Part shown: piece by piece, positions 1-8,200 of the stretch | Position numbering within the stretch: position 1 is the first letter of the stretch | How the letters are laid out: each line of letters opens with the position of its first letter | Assembly: GCA_963640555.1 (NCBI GenBank) | Contig: CAVHZB010000012.1 | Coordinates: 1 to 10,811, forward strand | Length of the DNA: 10,811 bases | Origin: F23-B02 sp963640555 | GTDB lineage: Bacteria > Bacillota > Clostridia > Oscillospirales > Oscillospiraceae | Reading direction: 5' to 3' | Position numbers and translations under genes: made by a program | Notes under the pieces: model-generated | Database searches by the model: none | The model's input: only the letters and a program-made list of their open reading frames with translations | What the model was told of the DNA's origin: nothing

Positions 1-317
1 TAGCCGCCCTTCATGTTCATAAGGCGCATGTCGGTGATGGCTTCCTCGGCGTTGTCGGTGGTCGTGTAGCCGAGGTACACGGCGCGAGCCGTCGAGAAGG
101 TGTCGTCCGCGCCCTCGTTGAGGTCGTAGTCGAGTACCTCGTAGCCGTTTTTGGTAAGCCAGTCCTTGGCCTCGGCGGCAGTCTTGCCGTAGCTTAACAC
201 AACGTCCTTGATGTAGGTGCTTTTGCTTGACGCCGCAAGGACGTTCGCGCATGTGCTGAAGGTGAGCACCATCGCCAGCACGAGGCTCAATGCAGCCTTG
301 AATGATTTTTTGAGCAT
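1..317 (-). CDS. Secreted protein with MABP-like repeat (partial, C-terminus off the left edge)
   Basis: The visible part is 105 codons and has no stop before the left edge. It starts at the ATG at 317, with GGAGG 8 nt upstream directly after the stop of the preceding gene, so it is the last visible gene of the minus operon. Residues 1-28 form a signal peptide (basic MLKKSFK, hydrophobic core, VLA-AS cleavage site). The mature part opens with STYIKDVVLSYGKT, then EAKDWLTKNGY, DYDLNEGA, AVYLGYTTT and EEAITDMRL. This order (YI-D, GY, DLN-G, iYLgY, aITD) repeats in the upstream gene product and resembles the MABP beta-prism fold known from ESCRT MVB12 and DENN proteins and from some bacterial secreted proteins. 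The family call is from motif memory and is moderate. It is probably exported and cell-surface or extracellular. Function is unknown. Confidence 0.85.
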   Translation of the reverse strand, partial: MLKKSFKAALSLVLAMVLTFSTCANVLAASSKSTYIKDVVLSYGKTAAEAKDWLTKNGYEVLDYDLNEGADDTFSTARAVYLGYTTTDNAEEAITDMRLMNMKGG

Positions 318-330
318 CTGTTATGCCTCC

Positions 331-1632
331 TTAAGATCCTTTCTTTTTACCCAATTTGTTTTTTCTGTCTTTTATATAAATCCATGTTCCGATGATCGCC
401 AGAATGATGATTATCGAAATACAGGAGATAGCGACTATGCTTCCGCTGTTTATGACCGATGCGATAAGCCCGGTGTCTTCCTCTCCGTCGGCAGTTTCGG
501 CCTCCGTATCGGCGGCCTCGTCGGCGGATTTGTCGATATCGTAAAACTCATCGACCGCGTCGGCAGCCGGCTCTTCCGTGACCTCGGGCTCTGCCGTTTC
601 CTCCGGCTCCTCGGTCTCCTCCGGAGCCGCCTCGGTGTAGCTGCCCTCGTAAAGAGCGTAGATGTCATTGTCACCGGCGAGTACGCAGCTGCACACCAGT
701 GTGCTCGCGGAAAGCGTCTTGTACAGGCTCGACTGCCTTGAAACGGCTCTGTCATAGGAGGCGTACACGCCCGCCCAGTCGCCGAGCTCAAAGCTGTCGC
801 CGAAAAATCTTCCGGCGGTTATGTCTATAAGCCGCGCGCCCGACGGAGCGTCCCGCTCGACAAGCACCTCGCCGGAGGCAAGGGTGAAGCCGGTTATCGC
901 CGCGTCCGCGTCGGCAGTCCTGCTGTACGCAAGGTACGCCACCTCGCCGCTGCCGCCGATGTCCTTGTCAACATAGCTGTCGCAGCCGAGAGACGCAGCG
1001 CGGTTTATCGCCTCGGCCTTCGTGCCGCCGCGCACCAGACACACATCGGAGATATAGCGCTTTATGCTCGGTGCGCGGTACATCAGAAGATATATCTCGC
1101 TGTTTGAGATGCCGCTGTCGAGGTTTGCAAGCGTTCCGTCGCTCATGCGCACCGGCGCCGAGCCGTCGTTTCTCAGTGACAGCACCTCGTCGGTGCTTGA
1201 ATAACCGGAGACCGTGTCGAGAGACGTTATCTTCTCTCCCGCCGCGGCGTCGCGCGTGCAGTAAAGGTACAGCGCCGTGCCGCCGGTGCCGTAGTTCAGG
1301 CTGTAATCCGATACGAGACTGTAGCTTGCCCCGTCAACGCTCAGGCTTGAGCTGCGCTGTGTCGAAACGACGAGACCGGTTATCGCGCTTGAGCCCTTTT
1401 TGTAGCCCAGATACACGCTGCCCTCGTCTCCCGATACGAGGTTCATTCCCTGGAACAGGACCGAGTAGCCGCGGCTTTCAAGGCTCGACCGCCCCTCCGT
1501 GCCCACCGCAACGGTGATCTCGGAGATATAGCTCGTTTTTGCATAGGCGCAGACGGAAAGGCTTTGCGCCGCAGTGAGCACGAGCAGCAGCATGCTGAGC
1601 GCCCTGACCGTATGTCCCAGCAGTTTTTTCAT
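331..1632 (-). CDS. Membrane-anchored surface protein with MABP-like beta-prism repeats
   Basis: This is a 433-residue type I membrane protein. Residues 1-31 are a signal peptide (MKKLLGH, hydrophobic stretch, AYA-KTS cleavage). Ectodomain repeats follow: about 33-90 (TSYISEITVAVG, GYSV, SVYLGYKKG, AITGL), about 104-140 (YSLNYGTGG, ALYLYCT, ITSL) and about 190-253 (RYISDVCLVRGGTKAEA, KDIGGSG, AYLAYSRT, AITGF). They match the repeat in the next gene and resemble MABP beta-prisms. A Glu/Pro/Thr/Ala-rich acidic linker (about 333-388) leads to one TM helix (about 397-420) and a Lys/Arg-rich cytoplasmic tail. The chosen ATG lies 1 nt after the stop of the PrsW-like gene (TAAAATG), implying translational coupling. 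An in-frame GTG at 1650 is the alternative and would add six residues; neither has a well-spaced ribosome site. Being next to a membrane protease, it is a natural candidate substrate (inference). The biochemical role is unknown. Confidence 0.85.
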   Translation of the reverse strand: MKKLLGHTVRALSMLLLVLTAAQSLSVCAYAKTSYISEITVAVGTEGRSSLESRGYSVLFQGMNLVSGDEGSVYLGYKKGSSAITGLVVSTQRSSSLSVDGASYSLVSDYSLNYGTGGTALYLYCTRDAAAGEKITSLDTVSGYSSTDEVLSLRNDGSAPVRMSDGTLANLDSGISNSEIYLLMYRAPSIKRYISDVCLVRGGTKAEAINRAASLGCDSYVDKDIGGSGEVAYLAYSRTADADAAITGFTLASGEVLVERDAPSGARLIDITAGRFFGDSFELGDWAGVYASYDRAVSRQSSLYKTLSASTLVCSCVLAGDNDIYALYEGSYTEAAPEETEEPEETAEPEVTEEPAADAVDEFYDIDKSADEAADTEAETADGEEDTGLIASVINSGSIVAISCISIIIILAIIGTWIYIKDRKNKLGKKKGS

Positions 1633-1633
1633 T

Positions 1634-2314
1634 TTACGCAAGATTTTCACCGCCCTGATCCGAGCCGTTTGACTTGGATTTTTTCACGAATTTTTTCAGC
1701 ACGAAAACATTTATGACCATGTATATCGAGACCGGCAGGAAATAGCCGATGTAGTTTGCAGCGGTCGACTCCGCCTCGACGAGCAGGTTGAACACCGAGT
1801 GGAACACAACGGCAAGATTGAAGCTGCACAGCACGCCGCAGAGGAAAAGCTTTTTCTTCTTATGTATATAAGGTACGAAATTTGCGACCAGCATCGTCGT
1901 GATGCTGTGCATGAGACCCGTGCTGAAGCCGCGTATCATGGCAAAGATGAAATTTGCCGACGCAAGATGCTGCATGAGTATGATTATATTCTCCAGCATC
2001 GCAAAGCCCACGCCTGTTGCAAACGCCACGGTCGTGACGGATTTTTCATCGTCGGAGAAAACATAGGCGTAGTAGATCACCGGCAGCACCTTGACAAACT
2101 CCTCGGTGATGGGCGTAACATTCGTCGTGAGATACAGCATCGTGCTTTTGGTCAGGCGCAGGAGCAGACCGTTGACCTCGCTGACAAACAGGCACAGGAA
2201 CATGCCCATCAGCAGCGCCACGACGATCTTCCGCGACTGCTTCTCTATCGGTATCAGCATCATGCCCAGCGGAACGGCGATGCAGATAAACAGGATGTAG
2301 CTCATTGAATCCAT
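1634..2314 (-). CDS. PrsW-family intramembrane protease
   Basis: This is a 226-residue multi-pass membrane protein with the signature motifs of the PrsW/Rce1-like intramembrane protease clan: EEFVK (residues 71-75), GFAMLEN (103-109), an Arg and His in RGFSTGLMHS (128-137), and FHSVFN with a conserved His and Asn (171-176). The paired Glu and the two His are the expected active-site residues. In Bacillus subtilis PrsW starts regulated proteolysis of the anti-sigma factor RsiW. No sigma or anti-sigma pair is visible here, so the substrate is open. The start ATG (2314) has GGAG 8 nt upstream and overlaps the preceding gene by 13 nt. A second in-frame ATG at 2305 forms an ATGA overlap with the upstream stop. 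The C-terminus (KKFVKKSK) is basic. The neighbouring single-pass surface protein is the obvious substrate to consider, but that is inference. Confidence 0.92.
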   Translation of the reverse strand: MDSMSYILFICIAVPLGMMLIPIEKQSRKIVVALLMGMFLCLFVSEVNGLLLRLTKSTMLYLTTNVTPITEEFVKVLPVIYYAYVFSDDEKSVTTVAFATGVGFAMLENIIILMQHLASANFIFAMIRGFSTGLMHSITTMLVANFVPYIHKKKKLFLCGVLCSFNLAVVFHSVFNLLVEAESTAANYIGYFLPVSIYMVINVFVLKKFVKKSKSNGSDQGGENLA

Positions 2315-2964
2315 TTTTTCGTCTCCTTATTGAGAAGCGGAAGAAATACGATGTATAAAATACCGAGCAGCGCCTGAATGACCACGGGGGTCCGTAATGA
2401 GCAGCAGTAAAATCCGACCTCGGCGAGCGTGAGCAGCTCCATCGCCAGACACAGCGCGTTGAAGCTTCGCAGCGCCCTTATTATGCCGCCCTCAACATCG
2501 GGGATGATAAGATGCTTGAGGTTGAAGTATCCGGCAAGCCCTGCGAGCAGCAGAAGCACGGCATAGGAAATGCGCACATCGAGCGATACCGCATCATAGC
2601 TCAGTGCGAAGACGGCAAGCGCCAGCTCCGCCGCCGGAAGAATGAGCGCGAGCAGCCTGTATCCTGCATATCCCCTGTCCTCCTCGTCGAGCAGATTGTC
2701 GATCGCGCCGACATTCGGCAGGTACAGGAACAGGAAGAACGCGGCAAAGCCCAGAAAGCCTATATTAAAGCCGTCCGGCAGCTCGCCGTAGCACAGGAGC
2801 GTTACTATGTAAAAGGCTCTCGAAAATAGCTGGCAGGCGATCGGGAAGATCATCAGCCGGAAATAAAGCGGCTGCTTTTTCCTGTATGTGGCCGTCAGAC
2901 CGTAGATCAGTCCTGCGCAGGCACAGATAAACAGATATATGTTTATCGCGGCGACAAGTTTCAT
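2302..2964 (-). CDS. Seven-TM membrane protein of unknown function
   Basis: This is a 220-residue polytopic membrane protein and the first gene of the minus operon. Hydrophobic segments lie at about 5-23, 35-57, 67-83, 103-121, 132-148, 166-187 and 193-210, giving about seven helices. Basic residues lie between helices 1 and 2 (TYRKK) and at the C-terminus (KETKKW). There is no soluble domain and no catalytic motif I recognise. The start ATG at 2964 was chosen because AGAGGGAGAG lies just upstream and a hydrophobic helix begins at once; the frame stays open for a further 140 codons upstream, but that part is non-hydrophobic, low-complexity and crosses the promoters. Its stop (TGA) overlaps the PrsW-like gene, so the two are probably translationally coupled. 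It could be a partner or regulator of the protease, or a 7-TM sensory module; neither is shown. Confidence 0.85.
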   Translation of the reverse strand: MKLVAAINIYLFICACAGLIYGLTATYRKKQPLYFRLMIFPIACQLFSRAFYIVTLLCYGELPDGFNIGFLGFAAFFLFLYLPNVGAIDNLLDEEDRGYAGYRLLALILPAAELALAVFALSYDAVSLDVRISYAVLLLLAGLAGYFNLKHLIIPDVEGGIIRALRSFNALCLAMELLTLAEVGFYCCSLRTPVVIQALLGILYIVFLPLLNKETKKWIQ

Positions 2965-3019
2965 CTGGCTCTCTCCCTCTAAGCGCGTTCTTATACAAAT
3001 GATATTATTATGACATTGC

Positions 3020-3048
3020 ATTATACCATCGTGAATATTCAATAGCAA
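3020..3048 (-). promoter_or_regulatory. Sigma-A promoter for the minus-strand membrane/PrsW operon
   Basis: Read on the minus strand: -35 TTGCTA (3048-3043), a 17-bp spacer, then TATAAT (3025-3020) preceded by TGG, giving an extended -10. Expected transcription start is around 3013, leaving a leader of about 50 nt before the ATG at 2964. The spacer contains the palindrome TGAATATTCA (3032-3041), which could be an operator. Confidence 0.75.
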
Positions 3049-3285
3049 TAAGCTCATTGCATTTTTCTGACGAATTTTCAGCTTTTTCAACGCTTTGCGC
3101 CCCGTCTGTCCGCAACGCGAAAAGCCCTGCGTTCTCTCCCGCCGATTATCTGACTTCATCCGGCTTTGCAGATGCTCAAAGGAACGGAAGCTCAGAAAAT
3201 CAAAAAACTGCCGCTGATCGTTTCTATACCATTGGTCATGCCTGCCGTAATGCCGAGCTTCGGTGCCGCCGGCCGCAAATGCGCC

Positions 3286-3315
3286 TTGTGTGCGGCATGC
3301 CGTGTGTGCTATAAT
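3286..3315 (+). promoter_or_regulatory. Sigma-A promoter for the RyR/TIR/macro operon
   Basis: -35 TTGTGT (3286-3291), an 18-bp spacer, then an extended -10 TGCTATAAT (3307-3315). Expected transcription start is near 3322, giving a leader of about 55 nt to the GTG at 3378. A perfect 10-bp palindrome, CGGCATGCCG (3293-3302), sits inside the spacer and is a candidate operator. Confidence 0.75.
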
Positions 3316-3365
3316 GTGTTCAAAAAGTTCGGATATTTGCCGTTTTTGCCGTCCGTTAAGCATAA

Positions 3366-3371
3366 GGGAGG
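3366..3371 (+). promoter_or_regulatory. Ribosome-binding site fixing a GTG start
   Basis: GGGAGG lies 6 nt before a GTG codon at 3378, which supports that non-ATG start. No in-frame ATG is closer, and the predicted first membrane helix begins within the first residues. Confidence 0.8.
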
Positions 3372-3377
3372 AATACA

Positions 3378-5243
3378 GTGGCATCTTCTATCAGCATCAT
3401 AACCGTTACGGCTGCCCTTTTTCTGGCGGTCATTATCTCGCTTGCCGTAAAGGGCAAGACATATAACAGCGCCATCCAGATCGTTATCCTGATCGCGGGG
3501 CTGGCGGGGATCGCCCTATACGGATACGGCTTTTCCGTCGTAGATTCCGATCAGCCGTTCCTTGCGGTCATAAAAAGTCTGGTCGCGCTTGCCACCATGT
3601 ATCTCGGAAGAAACAGCTTTTCGGAGATCGCCGATGCTCCGCTTATGCAGCACACCCTCGTGCAGGTGATCTTCTGGCTGGCTCACTTTGCCGCCGTATA
3701 TGCGTTTGCCGGAACGATCATTGTTAATATGGGCGAAAGCGTGCTGTCACGGCTGCGGCTTCTTATGTCCCGCCGCGGTGAGCTCATTGTTGTCTACGGA
3801 GTAAATGACAATTCTCTTTCCCTGACAAAAACACTCAGCGAAAAGCGGAGCGGCTCGATCTTCTTTATAGGCAAGGCAACGGACGCGGAGCGTGATATGA
3901 TCCGCTCTCTTGGGTGCTCGCTGTATGAAAACGACGACGATCTGATGCCGACGCCGAGGCTTCTGAAAAAAATGGGCGTAAAAAGCAACCGCAGGCTTAT
4001 GCTCTGCTGTGTTCAGAGCTCAAAATCCCAAAACATCTTTTTTGCTGACGCGTTTATGAACGCCATGGAGAAGCTCGGCTGCGATCCGCAAAGGACGAGG
4101 CTCGTCATCGGAGGATATGAAGAAGCGATAGGAGATCGTTTTCAGGTGCTGGCAGGTAAAAAATACGGATTCGGCGATGTCCTTGCTTATGACGATCATA
4201 TGATGACCGCCAGACAGCTGATCTGTCAGAACCCGCCCGTGAACACCATGAGCTTTGACGGAAGCTGCCGCGCAATGGATAACTTTGAGACCCTGATTGT
4301 CGGATTCGGGCAGAGCGGGATGGCCGCCCTGCACTATCTCCTTCTCAACGGTATGTTTGAAGGCTCGGAGTTCAAGGCGGATGTGTTTGCATCGGACTGC
4401 GATTCCGTTTCCGGCAGGATCATGAACCATTGTCCGGATATAAGAGAGTACTTTCATGTGACATTTCACAACAAAAATGCAAAAAGTCAGGAATTTTACG
4501 AATTTCTCGAGGGACATTACAAGACATTGAAGTACATTGTCCTGTGCTGCGGGAAAACAGGCAATGAGGAGCTCGCCTATGAAATTTCGAGATTCCTCAG
4601 ATTTCACAACAAACGCCTGCCGGTTTACTGCCTTACAGGGGATGAGTACATAGAGATAAAATACTGGGATACTCTCCCCGTCGGATGGACTCTCTATGAC
4701 AGCGACATTTTGATAAGCGACCGTGCAGACAGGCTTGCCATGGCGTATAATCACTATTACTGCCGGGGAAACGGCAAAACCATGCTTGAAAACTGGTTTG
4801 CCTGTGACAGCTTCAGCCGAGAAAGCTCCAGAGCGGCGGCGGACTTCATGCCGTCTCTCCTCCGCATGGCGGGTCTGACCGAAAAGGAGGTCCTCAAAAA
4901 CGGACTCGTTCTTACTCCCGAGCAGGAGCTGAATCTTGCAAAGACAGAGCACCTGCGCTGGTGCTCTTTCCATCTGAATAACGGATTCCGTCCTATGACC
5001 GCCGACGAGTTCGACGGTCGCTGCAAGCAATATCTCGCCGAAAAGTCGGCAGGGAAGAAGCCGGTAACGCGTATTACCAAGAATATGAGCGCGCATACCC
5101 ATGCCTGCCTTGTCGGCTGGGATGAGCTGAATGACCTGTCCGAGACCGAAAAGGCAGTTACCGGTCAGGATGTGGATTATCAGCAGACGGATATAAACAA
5201 TGTTCGCGTGATACCGCTTGCGTTAAAGCTTGTTCAGGAATAA
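3378..5243 (+). CDS. Membrane protein with two Rossmann (TrkA-N/RCK-like) domains and a C-terminal RyR-like domain
   Basis: This is a 621-residue protein. The N-terminus has three to four hydrophobic segments (about 4-24, 31-52, 60-78, 93-117). A first Rossmann-like domain starts at ELIVVYGVNDNS (135-146) and has a degenerate glycine loop. A second, at ETLIVGFGQSG (304-314), has a full GxGxxG loop and an acidic residue ending strand 2 (about D340), typical of NAD(P)-type binding. The C-terminal part (about 512-613) has the E-H-x-x-W pattern (TEHLRW, 523-528), NNGF, and a later HACLVGWDELNDL, resembling the RyR domain of ryanodine receptors and bacterial signalling proteins. The layout recalls RCK-gated channels, but no TVGYG-like selectivity filter is visible, so ion conduction is unproven. 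It is first in the operon, 21 nt ahead of the TIR gene. A nucleotide-sensing membrane effector is my inference. Confidence 0.88.
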   Translation: MASSISIITVTAALFLAVIISLAVKGKTYNSAIQIVILIAGLAGIALYGYGFSVVDSDQPFLAVIKSLVALATMYLGRNSFSEIADAPLMQHTLVQVIFWLAHFAAVYAFAGTIIVNMGESVLSRLRLLMSRRGELIVVYGVNDNSLSLTKTLSEKRSGSIFFIGKATDAERDMIRSLGCSLYENDDDLMPTPRLLKKMGVKSNRRLMLCCVQSSKSQNIFFADAFMNAMEKLGCDPQRTRLVIGGYEEAIGDRFQVLAGKKYGFGDVLAYDDHMMTARQLICQNPPVNTMSFDGSCRAMDNFETLIVGFGQSGMAALHYLLLNGMFEGSEFKADVFASDCDSVSGRIMNHCPDIREYFHVTFHNKNAKSQEFYEFLEGHYKTLKYIVLCCGKTGNEELAYEISRFLRFHNKRLPVYCLTGDEYIEIKYWDTLPVGWTLYDSDILISDRADRLAMAYNHYYCRGNGKTMLENWFACDSFSRESSRAAADFMPSLLRMAGLTEKEVLKNGLVLTPEQELNLAKTEHLRWCSFHLNNGFRPMTADEFDGRCKQYLAEKSAGKKPVTRITKNMSAHTHACLVGWDELNDLSETEKAVTGQDVDYQQTDINNVRVIPLALKLVQE

Positions 5244-5250
5244 CCGATAA

Positions 5251-5256
5251 AAGGAG
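5251..5256 (+). promoter_or_regulatory. Ribosome-binding site of the TIR gene
   Basis: AAGGAG lies 8 nt before the ATG at 5265, within the 21-nt gap after the upstream stop. The short gap has no terminator, supporting co-transcription. Confidence 0.8.
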
Positions 5257-5264
5257 AGCTAAAA

Positions 5265-8200
5265 ATGGAACGAAAATATCTTGCCTATATCAGCTATCGC
5301 CATACTGCGGTCGATAAGGAGGCGGCGATCGCGATCCAAAGGCGGCTTGAACATTATCGCATCCCAAAAGCGCTGAGAAAGGACGGCAAGGTGCGTCTCG
5401 GTGTCGTTTTTCGCGATACCGATGAGCTGAATATTTCGCCCGATCTGTCGCAGAGCCTCTGCGCGGCGCTCGACAATTCGGAGTATCTGATCGTTCTTTG
5501 CTCACCGGAATACAAGGAATCCGAGTGGTGCAGACAGGAGATCGTCTATTTTCTGAAGCATCATAGTATTGAAAACATACTGCCGGTGCTCGTTAACGGA
5601 ACGCCCTCCGAGGCCTTTCCCGAGGAGATCGTCTGCCGAAGCATCGTGGACGGAAAGGAGACCGTTTCCGAGCCGCTCGCGGCAAATGTCGCTGGCGAGA
5701 CCGTCAAGGAAATGAAGCAGAACATTAAAAAGGAGTACCTCCGCCTTGTGGCTAAACTGATCGGCTGCAACTATGACGAGCTGATCCAGCGGCAGCGGCG
5801 GTATGAGCGGCAGCAGAAAACCGCCGCCCTGGGAACTGCGTTTGCCGTTCTGCTCGCATTTGCCGCACTGCTGCTGGTGAAAAACGCCCAGGTAAATTCG
5901 CAGTACCAGGAAATGAGACGCAGTCAGGCGCGGTATCTGTCCAAGCTCGCCCTTGAGCAGTACGAGGCGGGCGACGCAAAGTCGGCGGCGGAGTCGGTCC
6001 TGACGATACTTCCGGAGGGGAATGACGAAGGACCTGTCGTGCCTGAACAGATGTATGCATTGTCGACCATAGTGAACGCATACAACAATTCCTATGTGCC
6101 GGAGAAATTCATTTCCCTTCCGGAGCGCAACCGGAAGGCCTTTTCGAGCGACCGTGCGCTCCTGTTTTCCTATTCGTCCTATCTTTTGGAGGTGTATGAC
6201 ACGAAGTACGGCTGGGTCACATATACCTTTGAGCCGGACAACTTTGCAGTGAGGCATACCGAGCTTGCGGAGAAGTACCCCGGTCTGGAGTCGCTGGCCA
6301 TTTCGGACATTGCTCCGACAGAAGGCGGAAAATTCATCATCGCCTCGTCGGTCTGCGTTTTTGAGCTTGACACAGACGATAATTCGTACTTCAAATATAT
6401 CGCCCCGCACGGCTCCGACCTGTATTACAAAAACGGAAAGGTCGCCGTTTGCTCAAGGGGCTCGGTCGCCGTGTACGACTGCGGCACCGGAGAGCTGCTG
6501 TACGAAAGAGACTTTAACGGCGCGTCCGGCGAGACCTCCGTTACCTATACGATCAAGGACCTCTGCTGGAACGAAGATGCCGGTCTTTTTGCCGTAGGTC
6601 TGGATTATTCCAACGACGATATCCGGACGGGTCTGACGAGCAATGATCCCGAAGCGAACAGGCAGGAGAATGAGTATTTCCTGAACAATCCTGCCATTGG
6701 CTTGGCCGTGGTAGACCTCGCCACCGGCGAGCTCACGAAGCTGTCCGGTCAGCGAACGGTCGAGGTTTCGTTTGCAGGCAGCGCAATAGGCGCCGCTCAT
6801 ATGGAATATCCGTCTTATGCCGTGGCCTGCGGCAATGTCGGCGCTTCAGGCACCGCTGCCCGCTGGTTTGCCGGGATATATGACCTCGGCTCGGGAGAAT
6901 GCGTCTATCAGAGCGACATGCTTTTGGGCGAGACCTATAACTCCTTCGGCTTCTCAAGCGGAAGCATAACCGTTGACGGCAGCGCGCGGCCGGTATATGA
7001 GCTCTGGATGGGAAAGACGGGCATCATCCTCGATGCGGAGACGAACGGTCTTCTCACCATGGAATCGTTCCGAGCGGACATTATTGCCATGGAGTATCAC
7101 AGAGATTCGCTGCCGATGATCGTTCTGTCGAACGGCTCGCTCCAGCTCATGTCGATCTCCGAAGCGGCACAGTCATATCTGAGAACAAGCGTTATGAAGC
7201 TGGACACGGTGGTAAAGTATGCCGTGAGGGCGGATGATGACTATTACCTGCTCACTGATACCGGCATGATCAAATGCAGCCTTTCCGGCTGGAGCTCCAC
7301 GACCTCCGTAACGAGCGGGACCGACGGACTTGCGGATTATCAGGCAAGAGTTTTCCGTTATTACGACAGCGAGCAGGGCATGTTCCGGCTTGTCGGCTAT
7401 GAGGCTTCGGGTATAAACCGGGCAGACGGAAGCTATTCGGCGCTGGAGGTTTACAAGTGCTTCGGCAGCGTCCGCCAGTTTTCTTACATAGCCGAGGACC
7501 CGAACAGTCTCATCAGAGCCTTCAATATCTCCGAGGACGGAGACGAGATATTCATTCTGGAGCAGAAGCCCGACGGCAGCACCACGCTGCGATGCTTTGA
7601 TATGAAGGGCAATAAATTTAAATACAGCAGTGAGCTTTCGTCAAAGCTCGTAAGCTCCGGAGCACTGACCGATGTACAGTCGGCGGGATTTTCGGAGGAC
7701 GGAAAGACGCTCTGGGTCACGGGGAAAAGCACCGCGCACATCTATGACCTTGACGAAGAGGGCGCCTGCCGCTCGGAATATGAGTCAGGCTCTGCAATAG
7801 AGTGCCCGGCACTCACCGAAAGCGGGCAGTACCTCGTGTGGAAGGAGAAAAATTCCGAGACGAAGGGCAGCGAGCTCGTGTTTATGGACATGGAAACCGG
7901 AGAGCTTGAAACTACCAGACTTTCCTCGTCCTTTGGTTCATCGGGTTCGGGCTGCACGGTCCTGCCGGCTCAGGACAATAATGTCATAGTATATGACGGC
8001 GGCACGGAGCTTACTGTCTATAACGCGGAGAAACGGTCGATCACCGATACGATCAAAGTCGCACGGGGAAGCAAAATTGCACTTCTCGGAAACAAAACGG
8101 AGCTTCTCGCCGCAAGCGAGGAGACCCTGTCGCTGTACGATCTGCAAACCGGAGAGCTGAAAAGCCAACTCGATGTCCCGTATACGATCAGCGAGATCAT

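Larger units (their letters stand above)
2965..3377. other. Divergent intergenic region between two operons
   Basis: This 413-bp stretch separates the two divergent operons. It holds one sigma-A-type promoter at each end (listed separately), each with a 10-bp palindrome between its -35 and -10 boxes. The middle (about 3050-3285) has short open frames on both strands, but none has a ribosome site plus recognisable protein features, and I call no gene there. A weak imperfect inverted repeat (CCGA-gct-TCGG near 3253-3263) is visible. I see no tRNA, riboswitch or insertion-sequence ends. Confidence 0.7.

Noticed and set aside
230..1560. Lipoprotein signal in the two secreted proteins (Cys near the cleavage region)
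   Set aside because: The residues before Cys (FSTC and LSVC) lack the usual Gly/Ala/Ser at -1, and normal AxA-type cleavage sites follow.
2965..3384. Upstream extension of the 7-TM gene by about 140 codons
   Set aside because: The added stretch is hydrophilic and low in recognisable features, crosses both promoters and the opposite gene start, and lacks a ribosome site. The ATG at 2964 has one and leads straight into a helix.
3166..3402. Small Cys-containing plus-strand peptide in the divergent region
   Set aside because: It has no ribosome site, overlaps the promoter and the start of the RyR gene, and its hydrophobic stretch is unremarkable.
3378..3700. Potassium-channel selectivity filter in the N-terminal membrane part
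   Set aside because: No TVGYG-like sequence is present. ATMYLGRNS at about 72-80 does not fit.
4020..5102. Long open frame (360 codons) on the minus strand inside the Rossmann-RyR gene
   Set aside because: It is antisense to a well-supported gene, has no domain motifs, and is explained by codon bias of the real gene. The same applies to 5502-6410 and 8354-9154.
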